From Hominimerdicola alba (GTDB taxonomy: Bacteria > Bacillota > Clostridia > Oscillospirales > Ruminococcaceae): DNA of 64,000 bases. Location of the stretch: the NCBI RefSeq assembly GCF_900112155.1, contig NZ_FOKQ01000011.1:20469-84468 (forward strand), read 5' to 3'. A model generated the notes under the pieces. It did no database searches and had not been told where the DNA came from. It was given only the letters and a program-made list of their open reading frames with translations. Shown piece after piece: positions 35,949 through 43,337 of the stretch. The number at the start of each line of letters is the position of its first letter. Within the stretch, counting starts at the first letter, position 1. Position numbers and translations under genes: made by a program.

Positions 35949-37166
35949 TCACTGTACCCCGAAAAGCTCCGAAACAGCTTCTTCGTTCAGCTGAGAGCCG
36001 ATAACGCACAGTCTGCCGATGGTACTTGCAGAACCTGTTCTTACATCGGGCACACCGGGAACGTAGTCGTAGTGTATCCAGGTGCCGTCGGTGCCCTCAA
36101 CTATGCCTTTTGCACGGAGCACGAAGCCGTACTTCTTCTCGTCTTCCAGTGCTTCAAGGGCAACGCGTATCTCATCAGCGGTGTACTTCTTTGCGGTCTC
36201 TCTGCCCCAGCTGGTGAATACTTCGTCAGCGTGGTGGTGATGATGATCGTGATCGTGACAGCCGCAGGTGCAGTCCTCGCCGTGCTCATGGTGGTGATGC
36301 TCATGGTCATGATCGTGATCATGGTGATGATGGTGTTCATGCTCATGATCGTGATGATGCTCGTGCTCATGTTCATGGTCATGATGATGTTCATGTTCGT
36401 GATCATGATCGTGGCAGCCGCAGGTGCAGTCCTCGCCATGCTCGTGATGGTGGTGCTCATGCTCTTCATCGTCATGGTGATGATGGTGATGCTCGTGCTC
36501 CTCATCATCGTGGTGATGATGGTGGTGATGTTCATGTTCCTCTTCCAGCAGAGCCTTCAGCTCATCATCGAGAGTGTTCTTCTGTGTCATGGCATCAGTG
36601 AGCTGCTTGCCTGTCAGCAGATCCCAGTCAGTAGTAACGATGGGAGCCTTGTCGTTCAGGGCACGAAGCCTTGCAACTACATCATCAAGTCTCTCTTGAG
36701 GAACGCCCTTTGCATGGCTGAGTATCAGGCAGCTTGCGTAGGTTATCTGGTTGTTGAAGAATTCACCGAAATTCTTCTGGTACATCTTGCACTTTGCAGC
36801 GTCAACAACAGTTGTGAAGCCGTCCAGCACTACGTCATGTGCGTGGATATCCTGCACAGCTTTGATAACGTCGCTGAGCTTGCCTACACCCGATGGTTCG
36901 ATAAGTATACGGTCGGGCTTATAGGTCTCAAGCACCTGTACCAGTGCCTTGCCGAAATCGCCCACCAGCGAACAGCATATACAGCCCGAATTCATCTCGG
37001 TTATCTCAACGCCTGCGTCCTGCAAAAATCCGCCGTCGATGCCTATCTGTCCGAATTCGTTCTCGATAAGCACGAGTTTCTCGCCCTTGTAGCCGTCGGC
37101 GATGAGTTTCTTTATCAGCGTAGTCTTGCCTGCGCCGAGGAATCCGCTGAATATGGTGATCTTAGT
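35949..37166 (-). CDS. G3E (CobW/ZNG-type) GTPase with giant His/Cys-rich metal-binding insert
   Basis: 405 residues. P-loop FSGFLGAGKTT, the metal-relay motif GCICC (SGCICCSLVG), and LIEPSGVGK in the N-terminal half. Residues about 210-320 are almost only His, Glu and Asp, with two copies of EHGEDCTCGCHDHDH. A short C-terminal CobW domain follows (FVLRAKGIVEGTDGTWIHYD). The insert could hold many metal ions (Zn, Ni or Co), combining storage and delivery. ATG 37166 is chosen over 37178 because of the AAGAAGTG site. Likely first gene of the cluster with 34604-35872 and 33444-34400. Confidence 0.92.
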   Translation of the reverse strand, partial: TKITIFSGFLGAGKTTLIKKLIADGYKGEKLVLIENEFGQIGIDGGFLQDAGVEITEMNSGCICCSLVGDFGKALVQVLETYKPDRILIEPSGVGKLSDVIKAVQDIHAHDVVLDGFTTVVDAAKCKMYQKNFGEFFNNQITYASCLILSHAKGVPQERLDDVVARLRALNDKAPIVTTDWDLLTGKQLTDAMTQKNTLDDELKALLEEEHEHHHHHHHDDEEHEHHHHHHDDEEHEHHHHEHGEDCTCGCHDHDHEHEHHHDHEHEHEHHHDHEHEHHHHHDHDHDHEHHHHEHGEDCTCGCHDHDHHHHHADEVFTSWGRETAKKYTADEIRVALEALEDEKKYGFVLRAKGIVEGTDGTWIHYDYVPGVPDVRTGSASTIGRLCVIGSQLNEEAVSELFGVQ

Positions 37167-37220
37167 CATGAAAAACACTTCTTTCTAATAATTATGAGAT
37201 CATACAATTTCTCATTTTTT

Positions 37221-37249
37221 ATTATAGCACATATTCCGATAAAAGTAAA
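37221..37249 (-). promoter_or_regulatory. Promoter of the His-rich G3E GTPase cluster
   Basis: Minus strand TTTACT (37249-37244), 17 nt, TATAAT (37226-37221). Confidence 0.65.
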
Positions 37250-37445
37250 GACGCCGTGAAATAATTTCCAAAATGCACAATTGCGGGTGCGCCCGGATGC
37301 GGTGGCAGCAAAATAAATGCGAGCGTATGCCACCGTATGCACTTGCATATACTTGGTATGCGGATATATCTTCCGCATGATGCCACCGCAAGCCACCCTA
37401 TTAAATGGTATCCCACCGCCTACGCTTTGTCATATTAAACAAAAA

Positions 37446-37467
37446 GACCGCCGAAAATTCAGCGGTC
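37446..37467 (-). terminator. Terminator of the aldo/keto reductase gene
   Basis: GACCGC / GCGGTC hairpin with an A-run on the left (T-run on the minus strand). Confidence 0.75.
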
Positions 37468-37473
37468 ATAATA

Positions 37474-38439
37474 TCATATACGATTATCGAGGAATGCCAG
37501 GGTCTTTTCGTCGTAGACCAGATCCTGTGCTTCCATATTCTCCTCCATCTGCCAGAGCTTTGTTACGGCGAATACCGATGATACAAAGAAAGGCTGGCTG
37601 TTCAGGTAGCCCAGAGGTACTACCGCAGGGGGAGTGCCTGTCTTGTCGCAGAGCTGCTTTACTCTCGCAAGACGTGCAAGGTTAGCAGTGGAAGCGAACT
37701 GGCTTTCGGGAAGATTTGTGGCAGCGTCGCCCCTTGCGAGCTTTGCGAAAAATCCCTTTGCCTGCGGCGAAAATGCCATAACAGGGAAGTGGTTGCGTCT
37801 GTACCAGCCGAACTCCTGGGTATCCATACACACAAGTGTAGAGTCACCAAGTATATCAGTGCTTGCGTGGGCAAGAGAATAGTTTATCTGGCTGATGCGT
37901 ATAGGCTCCATGCCGTGTTTGCGTGCAAATTTGTTAGCTTCCTGTATACGCGAGGTAGTCCAGTTGGATACACCGATGAAGTGTATCTTCCCCGACTGAT
38001 ACATATCGTTCAGTATCGGCATTATCTCCTCAACGGGGATATGTGGGTCATCGCGGTGAAGAAAATATATATCTACATAGTCTGTTTTCAGGCATTCAAG
38101 ACTTCTTGCAAGATCAGCTTCAAGGCTTGCTCTGTCAAGGCGGGATTCTCTTGTCTCAAGGTCGTAATGACCGCCCTTGGTGGAGATGATCACCTTGTCG
38201 CGGCACTTTCTGGATTCAAGCCATCTGCCGATGACAGATTCGCTCACATCTGCGCCGTCCTCGACCCAGTCGCAGTAAACGCGGGCTGTATCTATGCACC
38301 AGCCGCCGAGCTCGATGTATTTATCCAGATAGGAAAAATAGGTCTCGTCGCTGTCCTTTCTCTCAAAATTCGCTGTACCGTAGGTAAGGCTGGGGATCTT
38401 TATCTCGTATTTGTCGTTTTTTAGTGTACAGGTTATCAA
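37474..38439 (-). CDS. Aldo/keto reductase
   Basis: 321 residues. An AKR TIM barrel is indicated by CIDTARVYCDWVEDGADVSE (catalytic Asp/Tyr region), IISTKGGH (catalytic Lys), VDIYFLHRDDP (catalytic His), and IGVSNWTTSRI. NADPH-dependent reduction of a carbonyl or oxidation of a sugar alcohol is expected; the C-terminal region QAKGFFAKLARGD suggests an AKR with sugar-like substrates, unproven. Single gene with its own terminator. Confidence 0.93.
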   Translation of the reverse strand: MITCTLKNDKYEIKIPSLTYGTANFERKDSDETYFSYLDKYIELGGWCIDTARVYCDWVEDGADVSESVIGRWLESRKCRDKVIISTKGGHYDLETRESRLDRASLEADLARSLECLKTDYVDIYFLHRDDPHIPVEEIMPILNDMYQSGKIHFIGVSNWTTSRIQEANKFARKHGMEPIRISQINYSLAHASTDILGDSTLVCMDTQEFGWYRRNHFPVMAFSPQAKGFFAKLARGDAATNLPESQFASTANLARLARVKQLCDKTGTPPAVVPLGYLNSQPFFVSSVFAVTKLWQMEENMEAQDLVYDEKTLAFLDNRI

Positions 38440-38561
38440 TTTTAAGCCCTCCTCTTGTTCATTATTTAATCATCCTATTATTAATATCCTAAAATTATAA
38501 CATATAAATCGCGTGATTTATATAACAAATTGTAAAATTTTATGTTTTTGTTCGAGCCCCC

Positions 38562-38590
38562 TTGACAAAAGCAGGAAAGTGGTATATAAT
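38562..38590 (+). promoter_or_regulatory. Promoter of the ylxM-ffh operon
   Basis: TTGACA (38562-38567), 17 nt, TATAAT (38585-38590). Confidence 0.85.
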
Positions 38591-38666
38591 AAGTAACGTT
38601 GTAAAGCTATGGTGCTTTACAGGTATCCGAAAAAGTTCGCAGAAAGTCTGAAAGGGGCGGATAAAC

Positions 38667-39068
38667 TTGGCAAAAAGCTTTGAAATGTATATCCTGCTCG
38701 ATCTGTATGGCAGGCTGCTGACGGAAAAGCAGTTCAACATCATGGATCTGTATTATAATGATGACCTCAGTCTTGGTGAGATAGCGGCTGAATGCGGTAT
38801 CTCAAGACAGGGCGTTCATGATGCGGTAAAGCACTGCGAAAAGGCGCTGGCGGATTATGAGGAAAAGCTCGGTCTGCTGAAAGCGCAGAGAGCGTATGTT
38901 GAAGAGCTCAAGGAGCTTAAAGAACAGGCGCTCGATATCTTCAATGAATGCAAGCGCATAAGTATGTCAAGGCCGATAGCCGAAAAGACTGTTGTACTGC
39001 TTGAAAATCTTGACAGCAAGCTTGCCGAATACGAAACAGAAGAGATCAGCGAAGAAGCCGCTGAATAA
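38667..39068 (+). CDS. ylxM: YlxM-family helix-turn-helix protein (SRP operon)
   Basis: 133 residues. A sigma-like HTH is seen at about 20-60 ([20 protein letters not shown]), followed by a coiled coil. YlxM is coupled with Ffh in Firmicutes and has been linked to the signal recognition particle. The start is TTG 38667, with an AAGGGGCGG site 7-8 nt upstream; the first ATG (38685) would remove the start of the helix. It lies 45 nt before ffh. Confidence 0.93.
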   Translation: MAKSFEMYILLDLYGRLLTEKQFNIMDLYYNDDLSLGEIAAECGISRQGVHDAVKHCEKALADYEEKLGLLKAQRAYVEELKELKEQALDIFNECKRISMSRPIAEKTVVLLENLDSKLAEYETEEISEEAAE

Positions 39069-39113
39069 CGGCTTCATATCTACTATAAATTCCACGGACA
39101 GGGAGGCAGACTT

Positions 39114-40499
39114 ATGGCATTTGAAGGATTGAGCGAAAAGCTTGGCGGCGTTTTCAAAAAGCTGAAAGGCAGAGGAAAACTGACCGAAGCCGACGTTAAG
39201 GAGGCTATGAAAGAGGTCAAGATGGCTCTGCTGGAGGCGGACGTAAGCTATAAGGTAGTCAAGGATTTCGTGGCTAACGTTACGGAGAGAAGTGTCGGCG
39301 AGGACGTTCTGAAGAGCCTTACTCCCGCACAGCAGGTAATAAAGATAGTTAACGAGGAGCTTGTCAAGCTGATGGGCGAGGCAAACTCAAAGATAAATTT
39401 CCCAAGCAAACCGCCCTGTGTTATCATGATGTGCGGCTTGCAGGGTTCGGGTAAGACCACCCATGCAGCAAAGCTGGCTAAGATGTTCAAGCGTCAGGGC
39501 AGCAGACCTCTGCTGATAGCAGCGGACGTTTACAGACCTGCGGCTATAGATCAGCTGAAGATAGTGGCTGAAAAGGCGGAAGTACCCGTGTTTGAGATGG
39601 GTCAGATAGACCCCCGCAAGATAGTCAAGGAAGGTCTTAAACAGGCTAAGGACTACGGCAATGATCTTGTTATCATAGATACTGCGGGTCGTCTGCACAT
39701 CGATGAAGAGCTGATGGACGAGCTGAAGGACATCAAGAAGATCGCAGAGCCCAACGAGATAATGCTGGTTGTGGATGCGATGATCGGTCAGGATGCTGTC
39801 AAGGTAGCTTCAAGCTTTGATGAAGCACTGGGCATCGATTCCGTTATACTGACCAAGCTCGATTCCGATACAAGAGGCGGTGCGGCGCTGTCCGTACTTG
39901 CTGTTACAGGTAAGCCTATCAAGTTCGTGGGTATGGGCGAAAAGCTTGACGAGTTCGAGCCTTTCCACCCCGAGAGAATGGCTTCGAGAATACTGGGCAT
40001 GGGCGATATGCTCACCCTTATCGAAAAGGCGAGCCAGACGGTGGATGAAGAGGAAGCCGAGAAGCTTGCGAAGAAGATGCAGGAAGAGGGCTTTGACCTC
40101 GATGACCTGCTGGAACAGATGAAGCAGATCCACAAGATGGGCAGTATAAAGAACATCATCTCGATGCTGCCGGGTGCAAATAAAGTATCCGATGAGGATC
40201 TGGAAATGGGCGAGGCTGCGCTGAAAAAGACCGAGGCTATCATACATTCGATGACCAAGGCAGAGCGCAAGAAGCCCGCGATAATCGACCCCAAGCGTAA
40301 AAGACGTATCGCTGCGGGCAGCGGCACACAGGTATCTGATGTAAATCAGCTGCTGAAACAGTATGACGATATGAAGAAGATGATGAAGCAGTTTGGTATC
40401 GGCGGCGGTATGCTGCACGGCAAGAGCGCAAGACGCAAGAGAGCTGCACTTCTGAAAGGTCTGGGCGCAGGAAAGAATTCTCCTAAGCAGCAGGGCTGA
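39114..40499 (+). CDS. ffh: Signal recognition particle GTPase Ffh (SRP54)
   Basis: 461 residues. The N domain is followed by the G domain (GLQGSGKTTHAAKLA, DTAGRLHID, TKLDSDTRGG) and a C-terminal methionine-rich M domain (MKKMMKQFGIGGGMLHG) that binds SRP RNA and signal sequences. RBS GGGAGG. It directs membrane protein targeting co-translationally. Standard length and motifs. Confidence 0.98.
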   Translation: MAFEGLSEKLGGVFKKLKGRGKLTEADVKEAMKEVKMALLEADVSYKVVKDFVANVTERSVGEDVLKSLTPAQQVIKIVNEELVKLMGEANSKINFPSKPPCVIMMCGLQGSGKTTHAAKLAKMFKRQGSRPLLIAADVYRPAAIDQLKIVAEKAEVPVFEMGQIDPRKIVKEGLKQAKDYGNDLVIIDTAGRLHIDEELMDELKDIKKIAEPNEIMLVVDAMIGQDAVKVASSFDEALGIDSVILTKLDSDTRGGAALSVLAVTGKPIKFVGMGEKLDEFEPFHPERMASRILGMGDMLTLIEKASQTVDEEEAEKLAKKMQEEGFDLDDLLEQMKQIHKMGSIKNIISMLPGANKVSDEDLEMGEAALKKTEAIIHSMTKAERKKPAIIDPKRKRRIAAGSGTQVSDVNQLLKQYDDMKKMMKQFGIGGGMLHGKSARRKRAALLKGLGAGKNSPKQQG

Positions 40500-40510
40500 A
40501 CCCGGGTGGA

Positions 40511-40723
40511 ATGAGAGAAGCTTCAGGCGGGCTGTGTATTATCGCAGTTGGTTTGTTCATTTTGATTTTTGCCATTAAGGGTGATAAATGGTTTGACCGC
40601 ACAGATGGCAGAAAACCGATGTTTATATCACGGCTTGGCAGAGATGGTTCGCGTATGTTTTATGCGGCATTAGGCTTGATGAGTATACTCGTGGGCATAC
40701 TGATGATAGTAATATTAGTATGA
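40511..40723 (+). CDS. Imm17-like small membrane protein, copy 1
   Basis: 70 residues, two membrane helices flanking a polar loop with WFDRTDGRKPMFISRLGRDG and SRMFYAALG. The pattern (W-F..., GRxGxRxFY..LG) resembles the immunity protein 17 family of polymorphic toxin systems, by memory of the family rather than a search. ATG 40511 follows GGGTGG. It begins 11 nt after ffh. No cognate toxin is nearby. Confidence 0.68.
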   Translation: MREASGGLCIIAVGLFILIFAIKGDKWFDRTDGRKPMFISRLGRDGSRMFYAALGLMSILVGILMIVILV

Positions 40724-40757
40724 TGTCTGATGTCCGATGTATGGCGGAGGTTAGGAT

Positions 40758-40961
40758 ATGAGCGATCCTTTGATGGCTTTGCTGATCATATTGGCAGGCG
40801 GTTTCTCAATATTCTGTGCTTACAAGGACTATGACTGGTACATGGACAGCCGCAAGGCGCGGTTCTGGGTAAGGATACTCGGCAGGGACGGCGCAAGAAA
40901 GTTCTATATCGGAATCGGCGTGTTCCTCGTATTGATAGGTGTTGTAACATTGTTTGTTTGA
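40758..40961 (+). CDS. Imm17-like small membrane protein, copy 2
   Basis: 67 residues, paralogous to the preceding gene: two helices around YDWYMDSRKARFWVRILGRD and ARKFYIGIG. RBS GGAGG 8 nt before ATG. The shared core is LGRDG(S/A)RxFY. It lies between ffh and rpsP, an unusual place for accessory genes. Confidence 0.7.
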   Translation: MSDPLMALLIILAGGFSIFCAYKDYDWYMDSRKARFWVRILGRDGARKFYIGIGVFLVLIGVVTLFV

Positions 40962-41029
40962 ATTTAAGTTTTCAATGCGGAGTTCCCCGCTTTGATATAT
41001 TTAAGGAAAGTTTATGGAGGTGAATACAA

Positions 41030-41272
41030 ATGGCAGTTAAGATCAGACTGAGAAGAATGGGTGCTAAGAAGGCTCCTTTCTACAGACTTGTTGTTGCTGA
41101 CTCCAGATATCCCAGAGATGGCAGATTTATCGAGGAGCTGGGTTACTATGATCCTACCAAGGAGCCTTCCCTGGTTAAGGTTGACGACGAGAAGGTAAAG
41201 AGCTGGATCGCTAAGGGCGCACAGCCTACCGATACAGTAAAGGCAATTCTGAAGAAGAACGGCACACTGTAA
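41030..41272 (+). CDS. rpsP: 30S ribosomal protein S16
   Basis: 80 residues with the S16 signature [19 protein letters not shown] and [24 protein letters not shown]. It is a component of the small ribosomal subunit. Codon use is like that of ppdK (highly expressed). Confidence 0.98.
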   Translation: MAVKIRLRRMGAKKAPFYRLVVADSRYPRDGRFIEELGYYDPTKEPSLVKVDDEKVKSWIAKGAQPTDTVKAILKKNGTL

Positions 41273-41304
41273 TATACGAGCCGAAAGCTTTGTATAAAGA
41301 TCCG

Positions 41305-41343
41305 ATCGGTAAGGTAAACGTATCCCGCATCTGCCTTACCGAT
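41305..41343 (+). other. Hairpin between rpsP and khpA
   Basis: ATCGGTAAGG (41305-41314) pairs with CCTTACCGAT (41334-41343): a 10-bp perfect stem without a T-run. It may be a processing or attenuation structure within the operon. Confidence 0.5.
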
Positions 41344-41373
41344 AACTTTTGCGGGAGGTAAAGGAGCTTTACT

Positions 41374-41607
41374 ATGGAAGATTTACTGAAAACTATCGTC
41401 AGCGATCTGGTCGAAGACAAGACAGCTGTTGAAGTATCTGCTGATGAACCCAACGATGAGGGCGTTATCGTATATCATCTGCACGTTGCGGCTGATGATA
41501 TGGGCAGAGTTATAGGCAAGCAGGGCAGGATCGCTAAGGCTATCCGCGTTGTTATGAGAGCGGCTGCTTCTCGTTCCGGTCAGAAGATCATGGTCGAGAT
41601 AGACTGA
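41374..41607 (+). CDS. khpA: KH-domain RNA-binding protein KhpA (YlqC)
   Basis: 77 residues, a single KH domain with the RNA-binding GxxG loop in MGRVIGKQGRIAKAIR. KhpA works with KhpB as an RNA chaperone in Firmicutes. The rpsP-khpA order is conserved in the phylum. RBS GGGAGG. Confidence 0.96.
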   Translation: MEDLLKTIVSDLVEDKTAVEVSADEPNDEGVIVYHLHVAADDMGRVIGKQGRIAKAIRVVMRAAASRSGQKIMVEID

Positions 41608-41636
41608 ATCGCGGGCGCGGTAATATATGATTTTCA

Positions 41637-41675
41637 GCACTTTTGTCATTATATGGCAGAAGTGCATTTTATTTT
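41637..41675 (+). terminator. Terminator of the ffh-rpsP-khpA run
   Basis: GCACTTTTGTC / GGCAGAAGTGC (11 bp with two wobbles, 7-nt loop) followed by ATTTTATTTT. Confidence 0.8.
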
Positions 41676-41700
41676 CTTGGTTCGGTTTATGCTCCCGCTC

Positions 41701-41739
41701 AGTGAATAATGAATAGTGAATAATGAAAAATGAATAATG
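41701..41739. repeat. Short tandem TGAATAAT-type repeat
   Basis: About 4-5 degenerate copies of GTGAATAATGAA in a row, intergenic. No function seen. Confidence 0.6.
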
Positions 41740-41811
41740 TAAGATGTCGCCTTCGGCGATCGATTTTTTGGGAGGATGCGACCGCATACGGTGGTATGAC
41801 TTGGTAAGTAC

Positions 41812-41840
41812 TTGTAATCATACGCGTAATATGATATAAT
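41812..41840 (+). promoter_or_regulatory. Promoter of the HTH sensor gene
   Basis: TTGTAA (41812-41817), 17 nt, TATAAT (41835-41840). Confidence 0.6.
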
Positions 41841-41882
41841 GTCTGTATGTTTATGTAAGTCTAAAAGAAAGGATCACGGCAG

Positions 41883-43256
41883 ATGTTAAGTAAGAAAGTG
41901 GCTTTCCTGCTGAAAAAGCTGGACGTTGAAAACAGCGTGATCGCGGGATATGCGGGGTGCGGTCCTGCGAATTTTTGCAGGCTCAGGAGCGGTTCCAGAA
42001 ATTACACAGGCAAAAGCACCACCGTCAAAAAATTTGTCGAGGGTGTTTACTACTACTGCTGTGATAACAGCAGGCTGAGTGAGCTTTGCAGTATTATCAA
42101 ATGTGCGGATATCACCGAGGATAAGATCATTTCTGCCCTGACGGTATGGCTTTTCGATGGCAAGGACACGCCTGCGGATACCGACGAAAGACCCGATAGC
42201 AATGTTTTCGGGAACAAGCTGTGCAGTCTTATGGATATCGCCGAGCTTTCTAATAAGGAACTCAGCAGCATGATAGGTGTTGACCCATCTTATATCAGCC
42301 GTATGCGCAGCGGCGAGAGAGTACCTCTCAGAAGCACGGGACTGTTGATGAAGCTGTGTTCTGCTATTGCCGAGAGCATTGACAGTGAGTATAAGGTAAA
42401 TCAGCTGAAAGAGCTTATTGGAACAAAAGACGAAGAAGTCGAAAACGAGCGCTCCGAGCAGATATTCATGTGGCTGAGCAGCAGGGATATGCCCGCGAAT
42501 ATGCAGTCAGTCAAGTGGCTCATCAAGATGATAAATGATATTCCCGATGTGCAGGAGAAGTACGATATGCCCGAGGTTCCGCCTTACGAAATAAAGTCTG
42601 AGTACTACGGCGCCGGCGGACTTCAGCAGTGCTGCGCACGCTTTCTTGATAACATCATCAAAAACAACAGCCCTGAGATACTTCTGTATTCAGATATCAA
42701 CATCGACTGGCTGACATGGGATTACGGTTCTCTGTGGATAAATCTGATGAAAATCTGTTTCAACTGCGGTACACGCATTAAAATAATCCACAGCATCGAC
42801 CGCAGTGTGCACGAGATGATCGAGGCTATCATCAGCTGGCTGCCGCTTTATGTTCTGGGGCAGATAGAGCCTTATTATTCCACAAGCCCTGTGGGCGGAA
42901 GATTCGCCTGCTCCATCATCATTGACCCTAATAACGCCTGCATACAAAGCTACGGCGTAAGGGATACGGCGGCTGAATCGGAATACGCCTATATAACCAA
43001 GGAAAAAGGTATCGAGCGTAATATCCGTGTGTTTGACGCTCTGCTTAGCAAGTGCAAGCCGCTTATGGAGATAGCAGACCCGATAACGCCCTCGGAAAAT
43101 GCCGAGGTATGTGAGTACGGAAAAGTGCAGCTGTGCTTCGAGGACGACCGCGTGTACATGAATAAACTGTCCTCCCCCGCCCGCTCATTCACCTTTACCT
43201 ACGAACCCATGAAACAAGCATTCCGCAGCTTCGCTAACTGCAAAAGCGAACTGTAA
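41883..43256 (+). CDS. Helix-turn-helix protein with C-terminal WLPLY-type sensor domain
   Basis: 457 residues. Two HTH-like segments lie in tandem: an atypical one at 1-60 (IAGYAGCGPANFCRLRSGSR) and an XRE-like one at about 110-155 (LSNKELSSMIGVDPSYISRM). The C-terminal ~250 residues (IKIIHSIDRSVHEMIEAIIS, then WLPLYVLGQIEPYY) match a domain I recall from other clostridial regulators of unknown ligand. Likely a transcription factor with a large sensor region. It lies alone, 81 nt before the GTPase-nuclease fusion gene, and may regulate it. Confidence 0.78.
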   Translation: MLSKKVAFLLKKLDVENSVIAGYAGCGPANFCRLRSGSRNYTGKSTTVKKFVEGVYYYCCDNSRLSELCSIIKCADITEDKIISALTVWLFDGKDTPADTDERPDSNVFGNKLCSLMDIAELSNKELSSMIGVDPSYISRMRSGERVPLRSTGLLMKLCSAIAESIDSEYKVNQLKELIGTKDEEVENERSEQIFMWLSSRDMPANMQSVKWLIKMINDIPDVQEKYDMPEVPPYEIKSEYYGAGGLQQCCARFLDNIIKNNSPEILLYSDINIDWLTWDYGSLWINLMKICFNCGTRIKIIHSIDRSVHEMIEAIISWLPLYVLGQIEPYYSTSPVGGRFACSIIIDPNNACIQSYGVRDTAAESEYAYITKEKGIERNIRVFDALLSKCKPLMEIADPITPSENAEVCEYGKVQLCFEDDRVYMNKLSSPARSFTFTYEPMKQAFRSFANCKSEL

Positions 43257-43337
43257 ACAGCTCCGCAGTCCATTTGATAAATATTTGTTTGCGGCAAAAG
43301 AGAACGTGATATGGAAAGACAAGGTTGGTATAATAAT

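Noticed and set aside
36072-37259. A 395-residue frame antisense to the His-rich GTPase
   Set aside because: The Met/Val-rich run is the complement of CAT/GAT/GAG histidine and acidic codons; no start signal.
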